Shown here: positions 30,918-41,200 of the stretch, one piece after another
Layout: each line of letters opens with the position of its first letter
Numbering within the stretch: position 1 is the stretch's first letter
NCBI RefSeq assembly: GCF_000003815.2
Contig: NC_049984.1
Span: 22,640,385-22,704,384 of the forward strand
DNA: 64,000 nucleotides
Direction: 5' to 3'
DNA from: Branchiostoma floridae
Lineage: Eukaryota; Chordata; Leptocardii; Amphioxiformes; Branchiostomatidae
The notes under the pieces: model-generated
The model's database searches: none
The model's input: the letters and a program-made list of their open reading frames with translations, nothing else
What the model was told of the DNA's origin: nothing
Position numbers and translations under genes: made by a program

Positions 30918-32039
30918 ATGTCTCTTCTTGGTGGTCTGAAATTCCCCGAGGTTCTGTGGCGTATCGTTAATGATGACCAGTTTATGTCCATCGGCTGGTC
31001 GGAGGAAGGGACTAGCGTTGTTGTCCGTGAGCAGGACTTCATAGAAGAGGTTCTAGAGGCTGAGGACGAGAAGAAAGTATTCCAGACGAATTCTTTTGCC
31101 AGCTTCATCAGAAATCTCAATTTCTACGGCTTTGCCTGTCGCCGGATCGCCACAGAGAACGAGACGGCTATCCACTCGTGCTTCTGTCCGTACTTCCAGC
31201 GGGATCGCCCCGAGCTGCGGTCCCGTGTCTCCCGCGGACCCAACTCACGGCGATGGATGGCGCTTTTCGAGGCCGATGGAAAACCCAAAGAGGGTGTGAA
31301 GGGGTTATTGGAGGACCTGACAAACAACGGGAACAAGAGAAGAAGCTTGTTCACTAACGTGAAGCGGGATGAGGAGTTAGCAGCCAAGTTTGTGCGGATC
31401 GCTCCCAAACCCTCTGCTTCTGCTGCCCTCCTCCTCGGAGAACACAACATCGGCGACACGGTTCTCCGAGAACCGCCCATTCAACCCCGCCGCTTGTCTT
31501 CTCTTCGTCCTCCAAGCCCGTCACTCAAAAAGCTCGTCCACGACGCTCTTGAAATCCCGACGACGCCACCAATGATGGCACAGCCTGTGGTAATGATGCC
31601 CCAGCAACAACAACAGAGCTCGCAGCCGGCTCAAATCGTGTACATGTTGCCTATAGTTGTACCACAGAGTCCGGTAGAGATGGCCACAACTGCTGTTCAA
31701 ACCACGGCAACTTTATCGACAGCAATCAACTATTTCAACAGCAATGTCTTCACGCAGACAACAGTGCCAACTCAGAGAGATCGTCCCAAATCGTCAACAT
31801 CAAAGGAAGATTTTCCCACTACGGATAGACCAACCATTTCTGAAGGTCAACTCGCGAAGACGTCGACGTATGACGACGTCACGTTGCAGATGACGTGCGA
31901 GGATGACACCTCAACAGCTGCACCAGACAAGCTGACAGCCAGGCCCGGGAAAGTGGTCCGCAGAGCCACCAGAAACCAGGCGCGCACAGCCCGTGTCGTC
32001 ATGCAGTCCATCGCTGAGGAGAACGGTCAGGAACTATAG
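30918..32039 (+). CDS. Intronless HSF-domain transcription factor, HSFY/HSF5-like
   Basis: 373 residues in one exon. Residues about 7-75 match the HSF winged-helix DNA-binding domain: FPEVLWRIVNDDQFMSIGW, then FQTNSFASFIRNLNFYGF, the recognition-helix region. The wing that follows is extended and ends CFCPYFQRDRPELRSRVSR, as in HSFY-type proteins, rather than the short wing of HSF1/2/4. I see no HR-A/B leucine-zipper array, so trimerisation as in HSF1 is doubtful. The rest is low complexity, with MPQQQQQSSQ and QIVYMLPIVVPQSP. A basic C-terminus (RPGKVVRRATRNQARTARVV) may be a nuclear signal. Start: first ATG, directly before the domain. A retrocopy origin or a lancelet-specific paralogue is possible. 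Confidence 0.85.
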   Translation: MSLLGGLKFPEVLWRIVNDDQFMSIGWSEEGTSVVVREQDFIEEVLEAEDEKKVFQTNSFASFIRNLNFYGFACRRIATENETAIHSCFCPYFQRDRPELRSRVSRGPNSRRWMALFEADGKPKEGVKGLLEDLTNNGNKRRSLFTNVKRDEELAAKFVRIAPKPSASAALLLGEHNIGDTVLREPPIQPRRLSSLRPPSPSLKKLVHDALEIPTTPPMMAQPVVMMPQQQQQSSQPAQIVYMLPIVVPQSPVEMATTAVQTTATLSTAINYFNSNVFTQTTVPTQRDRPKSSTSKEDFPTTDRPTISEGQLAKTSTYDDVTLQMTCEDDTSTAAPDKLTARPGKVVRRATRNQARTARVVMQSIAEENGQEL

Positions 32040-32768
32040 AACCACGGAAAATCAAAGTGTATCTAACAAGTAGCGGTTTCGCCTGTAGTGTACGTATGTA
32101 GTACCACTATTAAATACTAGTATATGTTCATGAAACGAGTAGTGATATGTGTTGTAGCGACGATGTCGGCAACTAGAAAAACTTAGAAAATTGATAGATT
32201 TAGAATAGACTGAATTTTTCATCTAAGAACACGACTGTTACCGTGTCTATCTAAAGTAAGCTGGGATCGATAGTTTAGTGTTTACCGCGGTAGTCGAATG
32301 TAGAATATGCAGTAACAAAATATAGCCGAGTTTACGCAAAGTTGTTTGAACGGAAACGTTTATGTATGTATGCATTCAAAGTTTATACGTCTTTAGTATT
32401 AACGTTAGATAGATTCCTTGCTGAAAAGATTAAACGTTACAATGTTGAAACGAAACAAAGGACATCGTTCTTCGGTTGCACCACTGACAAGACCTAAATT
32501 TTCCATTTCTTGTTGTGTTCACCACCATATATATGGATCAAAAACGCCACACAGTGAAGTGTATCAGTACGGCAGGCAAATTACGCCTGGTCACTTGCAG
32601 TAACCACATATCGTCGCCAGAGCACTACTTATGATAATAGTCAATTTGTATGACCTGACCATCACAAAAGGAGTAGCAAAGGCCAATAAGGGGACACTGC
32701 CCAGTTTATTTGAGATTTCAATTCGAGGTGGCGCACCCTTAAGGCTAGCGACCATCTCAACCGAGGAA

Positions 32769-33660
32769 TTATCCTGAAACAAAATAACTGTATATGGGAT
32801 GAGAGAATATTTCTGCAGCTACAAGACTGAGTTCCGATCCTTTCCACATTTCTTTTTGGGCTTGTCTCTTTACTCTGTAACATGTTCGTTCCTTCAGCCA
32901 TTGTTTAAAGAATTTGTTTTTCTCATCTACTTCCGCTTTGACTTCATCAGTCCACCAACCAGTTCTTTTCTTTCTCGGGTTACCCACAACAGTCATTCCT
33001 ACTATTTCATGTTGGATGTCTTGGAGGCAGGTTTTTAGGGAGTTCCAGTGTTTGTCTACATCATCTCCATTTATGTTGTTTTTCTCGTCATGGAGTCTCT
33101 CTTCGATGTTTTCTCTAACACTTTCAATTTTGACTCTTTTCCTCACTATTTTCTTTTCAGGTTTTGGTAAATGTATTTTCATTTTTCCTCTTATCACTCT
33201 GTGGTCTGAGTCAAGTGATACTGATGGAAAAGCTTTCACATCTCTGATAATGGATTTCTTGTTTGTAAGTATGAAGTCTATTTGTGACTTCTTATCATAT
33301 TGGTTAATACGAGAGTTATATCTGTACCATGTGTATTGGTGGCTTTCTTGATGATCAAAGTATGTGTTCATCACAGCAATGCTGTTTCTGAGACAAAAGT
33401 CAATGAGCATCTCCCCTTCCTCATGTCTCTCTTTCTAATTCACTCCGAACTTGCCAATCACTCCCTCTACTACATCACTACCAACATGACAGTTCAAGTC
33501 TCCCATGACAATAATGTCACTTTCATTTGGCAGACTGTCAAAAGTCCTCAAGTTGCTCAAAGAAGTGTACCTTTTCTTCTCGTGGTCTGCCTTGTTGTGG
33601 CGCATATGCCTGGACAAGTCATGTTTTATATATGAGTTTATGTATAGTGTTACTACAATG
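32769..33660 (-). pseudogene. Decayed non-LTR retrotransposon, endonuclease (EEP) domain fragment
   Basis: Minus-strand frames carry a DxNxHVG metal-site motif (VMGDLNCHVG), then IDFILTNKK and SLDSDHRV, the C-terminal motifs of exonuclease-endonuclease-phosphatase domains. The following TGWWTDEVKAEVDEKN is typical of the linker toward the reverse transcriptase in RTE/CFDP2-like elements. An in-frame TAG lies at 33432-33434 and a frame change near 33550-33560. No reverse transcriptase remains. It is a dead, truncated copy antisense to the neighbouring genes. Confidence 0.8.
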
Positions 33661-33679
33661 ATTCTGTTGCTCACATACA

Positions 33680-34650
33680 TGTATGTTGTAAGTAAACGGA
33701 CGAAAAGCACCATGCCAGAACTGCTGGTATTTATTGAGGGAATTTCCTTTGTAACAAGCCTGAACCAAGTCATAGAGATTTTATTGCTGTTCTCAAAAGT
33801 TTGTAGACTTAGCTCATTTGAGCCTGGACCACTGAAGCAGCCGGCCACATTGGTGAAACTGGTCTGTGTGACAGACAATAAAAGTTGTAAACGGGAACTC
33901 TGTGGCTCCGGCTGTCTTAGTGAGTGGTGACTGCGATGGGAAAGATCTCGGATAGCGTGAGGATCAGTCCGCTCCATACATACTAAAAAATTTAGTTATC
34001 CAAATTTGGACACTGACCATTAAAACCACATGAGGCGTGAAGGTGCTAGCCTGAGCATCATCCTCCGTAGTGACCGCTGTCTCACGACATTCGCTTGGTT
34101 AGCAAGCGAAAGCCGTGAGCCAGCGGTCACTACGGAGGATGATACTCAGGCTATGAAGGTGAAACGCTTATGATGTGTTGAGCTGAGTGAGTTATGCTGG
34201 TAGATTTGCGTGGCTATATTACAGTACAGGGGGATGTACCCAAAACCTGTGTTCCACCCACGGCTGCCTTGTACGTGTGTTACCCAAAGTGCCCAACGTC
34301 ACATTGCCACAACAGAAGGGCCCGGCCGGGCAGCTTTGGGGAACGAAAAGTCCGATATTAAAAAATGAAGAAATAAACACAAAACGAACCAAAAATAATT
34401 CAACAGCATATAGCCTTTGTATATCTATTGGCATGAACTTAAATTTTTCGTTTCTGCAAACAGTCCGGCCGGGCCCCGGGCTGAACATGTGACGTAGGCC
34501 TAAGTACTGTTTACAAGAACAAATCCTTCATTCTGGGAGGTTGGTTGTTTGAACGATGTTGTGACAAAATTCAAACGATGTTGTGACAAAATTCCCGCGC
34601 AGCAAACGACTTCCCCTGGCGCCCAATTGTCAGATATGATCACCATCCAC
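33680..34650. repeat. Segmental duplication, copy A (matches 43325-43970)
   Basis: Direct-orientation similarity runs from AAAGCACCATGCCAGAACTG and AACAAGCCTGAACCAA through GCGTGAGGATCAGTCCGCTC to the CTTCCCCTGGCGCCCA region. Copy B is the flank just downstream of the C-type lectin, and both include AATAAAAGTTGTAAA. Copy A therefore looks like the orphaned 3-prime flank of a lost lectin gene. More diverged pieces continue at about 34960-35100 and 35440-35650, matching 44110-44240. Confidence 0.8.
34046..34153. mobile_element. 107-bp hairpin MITE with 8-bp TSD
   Basis: TAGCCTGAGCATCATCC at the left mirrors GGATGATACTCAGGCTA at the right, and pairing continues through CGTAGTGACCGCTG. TGAAGGTG flanks both sides (34038-34045, 34154-34161). 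The duplicated segment at 43677 has the uninterrupted site, so the insertion is younger than the duplication. Confidence 0.9.
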
Positions 34651-36589
34651 TCTGAGCTTAAGTTACTTTCTGCTGGCTAAAATATGTGGAAACATAACGT
34701 TACAGACATACACCAAAAACAATGCTTTAAATCCTTATAGAGGTAAATTAAACACTGAAGGTAGAAATAAACTCCCTGACAAAACACAAATATAGGAACT
34801 ATTCAAAACACAACTATCCCATTTCTAAACTATCATACAGTCTCAGATGTTCATCAGTTTATAAAATGATGGGAACTGGTGCACATCGGAAGGGTCTGTA
34901 ATGTCTCAAAAAAAACAAAAAAAAACACGGAGATTCAATGACTACATTAAGAGTTCTCCCGTACAAAGTTTTTTATGGTTTTCCCTCCGGGCCCAGATTA
35001 CATTCTTTTCCCAGAAAATTAGTCTGTCACTTGCAGAAAAACAAAATGCCGTTCGCACCACCTAATATAACGCCACGTCATCCCTACAGATGAATATGAA
35101 TATGGCATGTTGTTGTTTATTGGGTATGTTGTGTATCATCATTGTGGAACTCTGGTATCTTTAGGTCTCATCAATTCAATTTCGTGGTTATTGGACCAAA
35201 AAAGATATTCTCACCAGGTGATGCTGAACTGAAAGAACGTAGCGTGCAGCTGCGATGTACCTTGACGTTCATGACACATGTCGATCACTGTAGTCTAAAA
35301 AGTACTCGATCATATGACTGAAGTTAAACGTTCTAAAACAAGCTCTGAAGACATCTGTTTTAAATGCAGTTACACTTGAAATGAATGTAAGTTATTGCAG
35401 CATACAGTGCTATATTATAGTACACCTGTTTTACCCAAAATTTCAGAAAAACACGAGGACTTAATGAATACATTAAGACTTAAGAGTTTTTACGTGCAAA
35501 CTTTTTCATGTTTCTCCCTCTCAGTCCAGATTAACTTCGTTTTAGTCTGCCACTTGCAGAAAAAGAAAATGCCATTCGTATACGTACTACGTCATCCCTC
35601 CAGATTAAGGTAGACGTGATCTTACTTCGTCAGACTCATTAAGGTATTACTTGGTATATTCATGTCTCTTTCACATTTATGTACTGCACGACACAACATA
35701 AAATTATTATCAAAAAAATATACTTATTTCTGAATTTTTATAGCAACATTTGTCAGATATCATAATCTACACAGATGCGTGAATCAAATTCATTTTCCCC
35801 CAAATCATTTAAAGAATAAAATTCATATTGTCCTTGTCGACCCTGACCTTCCGAGATGTGTAAAGCTGGCTCGTATTAATGACGCCACCTAACAACTTTC
35901 AGCAATACTGCAGCACTAAGCATGGGTTTGCCACTTGAGCGTTGCTTCGGTGAAGACGCCAAATCTATAAAGAATCTATAAAAGCATTCGTCAACGTGAA
36001 ACTCTTAAGTGTCTTTACTGTCTACATATGTGACGGAGACCGAACATTTCAAACGGAGAAAAAAACTGTTTTTCTCGTATGGGTGAATATATAGATGAAT
36101 ACAATATATGTCATGGGTTTCCAAGCATGATCAAAAAAGGTAGAAAGCGTTTCAAAATTGTTTTCGATACTTTTTTTTTCAATATGCAACATATACAATC
36201 AAAGAAAACGATTGCGTGTGTATCTGATTTGTCTGGAAACTGGCGTTGTTTGCCACCCATGATTATCTTTAGTTTCTAGTTTCTTTCAATATTTCACATT
36301 GTGTTTCAGACCACGCCTGACTCGGGGCGTGTATTTTTGCTGACAAGTCGCGTCATACCGGGAGGGCAACAGCAGTCCCAAATTGGTGACACAGGTAAAT
36401 ATATTTGTGAAAATATCTTCTCTTTACATATGTCAGTGGGCAAGGGAATTTGTTTACATATATTCATTTATGACAACTCTAAGATTTAAAACTACCTATT
36501 GGCGGGGTATTTTATATGTTCATTCTTCCAAATAGCATTTGGACGAGACATGAAGCCTGGAGGATGCATTTTTATGACAGTATTTTCTC

Positions 36590-36800
36590 TAGGATGGGGG
36601 GGGGGGCACAAGTGGTAGGGGACTACCTCGCCATATGGATCAAGTGCGAACCCCGCTTGCGGGATGGTGTAATGAAGGGTGATTCACCATTTCGGATGGG
36701 AAGTAAAGTCCTGTACATGGCAACATCTGGCGTTAAGTTCAGTCGTCAAACCTCTGTATGTAAAAGAACCCGGGTCACTGATCGAGAAGAGTAGGTGCGT
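36590..36800 (+). repeat. SINE-like repeat
   Basis: A block with AGTGCGAACCCCGCTTGCGG (B-box-like) and GTAAAAGAACCCGGGTCACTG looks tRNA-derived. The assignment rests on motif resemblance only. Confidence 0.4.
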
Positions 36801-37034
36801 TTGGCTAAAACAAAACTAGTTTGGAAACCAGCGTCGCTGCTCAAGGTGAAACGTACAATTAAAAGCCATGAAATGTATGCAATATTGTGATATCGCACAA
36901 TGTAAGGTAACCACGATGATCAAGCAATGTTTTTTTCTTTCAAAAGTATGTTTTTTTCAAACCCAGATTCTAGCTTCTAGTCATATTCAGATTGCCATGC
37001 GACAAAAACAACTTGAGTCTGAATAATGGCGTTT

Positions 37035-37250
37035 GGCTAAAACATTACCCGCCATGACACACGAGTCAGGGGTAGGAGGAACCCCTTGCATCCTTGGTCG
37101 GAAGTCCTCCTAGGAGATGGAAACTCCGAACAACAAAGCCAATGGTATGGTGGCTTTGAAAAGGCGTCTTTGACACCTGTTTCGCCATACCCTCCATATG
37201 TATATGGAGAATCTCAATAAAAATAAAAATAAAAAAAAATTACTAGTTTG
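37035..37250 (+). mobile_element. Retroposon with AATAAAA-rich tail
   Basis: A block starting near CCGCCATGACACACGAGTCA ends in AATAAAAATAAAAATAAA, a simple A-rich tail typical of SINE/LINE 3-prime ends. The CACTGG/CGTACA-type flanks (ACTAGTTTGGAA) recur before and after it. Confidence 0.5.
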
Positions 37251-37945
37251 GAACCCAGCTTCGGTGTTCAAGGTGAAACGTACAGTTCAAAGCTATGAAA
37301 GATATGCAATATTGGGATATCGCAAAATGTAAGGTAACCAGGTTGATCAAACAATGTTTTTTCTTTCAAAAGTATGTTTTTTCAAACCCAGATTCTGTCT
37401 AAAGAGGATCAAAATAGTCGTGCGACGGTTTTTATTGGAAACATCGTGCGACCACCTCGGACCCAGTCTCGCGACGGGATCTGGATCATATGCTAATAAG
37501 CCTGCAGCATGTTTTTTTTTTTTTGAAGGGGCATTTTTCTCCGTAAATATACATGCAGTCAGTAATGGAAACGTATTTTTGTCATCAGAAACTGCCTGTT
37601 CCAGCGCAATGCCCCGCCACCAGTGGCTACATCCTTCATGATACTAGTAGTATTCTGTAATACCACCGGCGGCCACGAACGCCGGGTTTAATTCCAGATT
37701 TTCCCGTCTCTGTGTCATTCTTTGTTGGGGACAGTGTTTGTTTGCAAGCAAAATAATAGTAATCTGCTGCATGACGAAAATGAAGAATTCTCCCGCCATT
37801 TTTAATTTGCAAGCAAGAGGTCACTGTGGGTCACGCACGCACGCACCGCAGTTGAATCCTGCGCCGCGGGTGTCCCGCAATACTCTGAACGCATGTCTAA
37901 AGACAACCGTTTCCCACAACGAATAGTCAATAACAGTCGCACGAC

Positions 37946-37952
37946 TATATAA
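37946..37952 (+). promoter_or_regulatory. TATA box candidate for the C-type lectin gene
   Basis: TATATAA lies about 260 bases upstream of the candidate start at 38209, in otherwise gene-free DNA. An out-of-frame ATG at 38196 would open a short upstream ORF. Confidence 0.35.
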
Positions 37953-38208
37953 GTGTTGTCTATTCATGAGTTTGAAGAATGCCTCTCTGATTGTGCGATG
38001 TACAATAACAGGAGAAGGGTGTCAATTTGCCACAGCTGCGCCTGTGTTCTTAATAAAATGGTACTACCATAGTTAATGGATATATATTTGTCATATCATG
38101 TTGTATTTTGAGTTCATAAAGTGTTGAAGTGCCTGTCCTCCTTAATTCATAACGTCGACGCCATTTTAATTCTGTAATTAATTCAATTATTCTCCATGGA
38201 CCACACCC

Positions 38209-38284
38209 ATGCAGCAGACGTATTGGCGGGCACGTGACGAAGCCGCTGCGAGTATACCAAACACTATGTACGCCTCCGGAGCAG
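38209..38284 (+). CDS. C-type lectin candidate first exon
   Basis: The ATG opens MQQTYWRARDEAAASIPNTM and runs to a gtaaaa donor in phase 1. The leftover G completes the Asp codon at the start of exon 39457. The phase match and a compatible cytoplasmic-tail sequence support it. It could be internal, with its acceptor at gcagcag. Confidence 0.45.
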
Positions 38285-41200
38285 GTAAAACTTTATAATC
38301 CTGTGTCAGATTCTTCGTACGATAACAAATTGATTACGTTCCTGAGTCGCGAAGGTGCCATACAAGCTTTAGCTGTCTTGTTACGAAAGGACTGTCTTAG
38401 ATGCATGTCGGTGGTCGGTTCTGTCATAAACTGCTTGATAACTCTACGGCTTCAAAATCGTAAGACAAACTTCGTGACAGACAGACGTCATGATACTAAC
38501 TCGACTGCAATACAGACAAATTTGATTTCTTAAGCAATCCATCAACGTCATCTTAAATTATCAAACTACAACAAACGGTCCCACAACTTCAAAAAGCACA
38601 TCATGCAATAATCGAAATTTTTCTTTTGGTAGACTGCTTCGTTTGAAGAACAATGGAATGCGTCAAAAGTGACCCGTAGCAATATTGTTAAGCTGTTTAA
38701 GAGAGTCAATCATAACTCATAAATATCGACAGGATCGGTTAGCCATTTGTATGTTAAAGAATGAAATACTAGTAAATGAATACATTGCTGAATTTACCCG
38801 TACCGTCCGTTCTGTTGATCTTATCAATCTACGTGTGGGTTCTGTCACTAATGATTTTCTACTAACGGTTATGAATCTTATAATGCATGAATGAGTGGTT
38901 TATTCGCGTAAAATTTCGCAGCCCTTTTGGGCTGAAGACTGAAGTGCATCTCACGCACATCATTTGAAACTCGTTTTAACAGTACGATTCATTTAAATTA
39001 GATTAAATTAAACATCAAGATGACAGTATAAAAATTACAATGATAGCATAGCAATTACTACATGTCGTTTAACATTCTCAACAATGACTGTAACGGGTTG
39101 TTTTGGTAAGGGGGGTTCGACAGAGTGCTAGAGTTATTTTCTCAGAGTTTCTTAGTTGCGGTCGTGTTCTTGTAGGCACGTGCTGGGCAATGTAGTTCAT
39201 CGTAATGTTTTTTTTATTTTTTATTTTTTTCCTGTTCTACATGAAAGTTAAGATGTAGACGTAATTTCCAGCACCAAAATTGGACTTAGCAAAATTTTCG
39301 AGTGTCCATCTCTGGTCTTTGTCACTCTTGGTAATTCCTTGACAAAGACTGGAGCTGTCGTGTTTAATTTTTGTGTTGGAAACTATAGTTCAAAGTTTCT
39401 AAAGTAATTTTCACCTTGTTTCCTTGTTTTAAATCCTCTTGTTTTTTTTTTGACAGACGGCACGTATTCGGGTGGAGCAAGCTGCCGTCGTGCTCTTTGT
39501 AGCTTCATCCGCTCCCACCGGACCAGTATAGCGGCCGGTATTGCTATGGTCGCTATGGGACTCGCCCTTCTGGCGTTTATCAACATACGTCAACTGTCCA
39601 CCACTGTTGACGCCTTGAAGCGCGACCATGACGACATGCGCCAACTGTCCGCCACTGTTGACGCCTGGACGCGCGACCAAGACGACATGCGCCACTACCA
39701 AGGCGATATGCGCCAGCTGTCCACCCCTCTTGACACCTTGAAGCGCGACCAAGATGACATGCACCAACTGTCCACCACTGTTGACGCCTTGAAGCGCGAC
39801 CAAGACGACATACGCCAACTGTCCACCCCTCTTGACGCCTTGAAGCGCGACCAAGACGACATGCGCCAACTTTCCACCCCTCTTGACGCCTTGAAGCGAG
39901 ACCAAGACGACATGCGCCAACTGTCCACCCCTCTTGACGCCTTGAAGCGCGACCAAGACGACATGAGACGACATGTCTACCACTGTTGACGCCTTGAAGC
40001 GCGACCAAGGCGACATGCGCCAACTGTCCACCCCTCTTGACGCCTTGAAGCGCGACCAAGACGACATGAGGCAACTGTCCACCCCTCTTGACGCCTTGAA
40101 GCGCGACCAAGACAACATGCGCCAACTGTCCACCCCTCTTGACGCCTTGAAGCGCGACCAAGACGACATGCGCCAACTGTCCACCCCTCTTGACGCCTTG
40201 AAGCGCGACCAAGACAACATGCGCCAACTGTCCACCCCTCTTGACGCCTTGAAGCGCGACCAAGACGACATGCGCCAACTGTCCACCCCTCTTGACGCCT
40301 TGAAGCGCGGCCAAGACGACATACGCCAACTGTCCACCCCTCTTGACGCCTTGAAGCGCGACCAAGACGACATGAGCCAACTGTCTACCACTGTTGACGC
40401 CTTGAAGCGAGACCAAGGCGACATGCGCCAACTGTCCACCTCTCTTGACGCCTTCAAGCGCGGCCAAGACGACATGTCTACCACTCTTAACGCCTTGAAG
40501 CGCGACCAAGGCGACATGCGCCAACTGTCCACCCCTCTTAACGCCTTGAAGCGCGACCAAGATGACATGCGCCAACTGTCCACCCCTCTTGACGCCTTGA
40601 AGCGCGACCAAGACGACATGCGCCAACTGTCCACCCCTCTTGACGCCTTGAAGCGCGACCAAGACGACATGCGCCAACTGTCCACCCCTCTTGACGCCTT
40701 GAAGCGCGACCAAGACGACATGCGCCAACTGTCCACCCCTCTTGGCGCCTTGAAGCGCGACCAAGACGACATGCGCCAACTGTCCACCCCTCTTGACGCC
40801 TTGAAGCGCGACCAAGACGACATGCGCCAACTGTCCACCCCTCTTGACGCCTTGAAGCGCGACCAAGACGACATACGTCAACTGTCCACCCCTCTTGACG
40901 CCTTGAAGCGTGACCAAGACGACATGCGCCAACTGTCCACCCCTCTTGACGCCTTGAAGCGCGACCAAGACGACATGCGCCAACTGTCCACCACTGTTGA
41001 AGCCTTAAAACGCGACCAAGACGACATGCGCCAACTGTCCACCACTGATGACACCTTGAAGCGCGACCTGGACAAGGAGGGAAGCCGAACCGCCGCATTG
41101 GAGCAGCGTCTTCACGAGATGAGTAAGTACTAAGACGCCAGGTAGGCTGATGAAAACGTCATTACCAGGCTAATTTGTAACTATTGATCATTATTTCATT

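Noticed and set aside
32769-33660. Active retrotransposon or host nuclease gene
   Set aside because: An in-frame stop, a frame change and loss of the reverse transcriptase show it is dead.
39429-40983. Antisense open frames of 481, 467 and 186 codons over the lectin stalk
   Set aside because: The 51-bp unit is a multiple of three and lacks stops in several frames, so any frame stays open. The lectin strand has splice sites, a membrane helix and a lectin domain; the reverse frames have only repeats.
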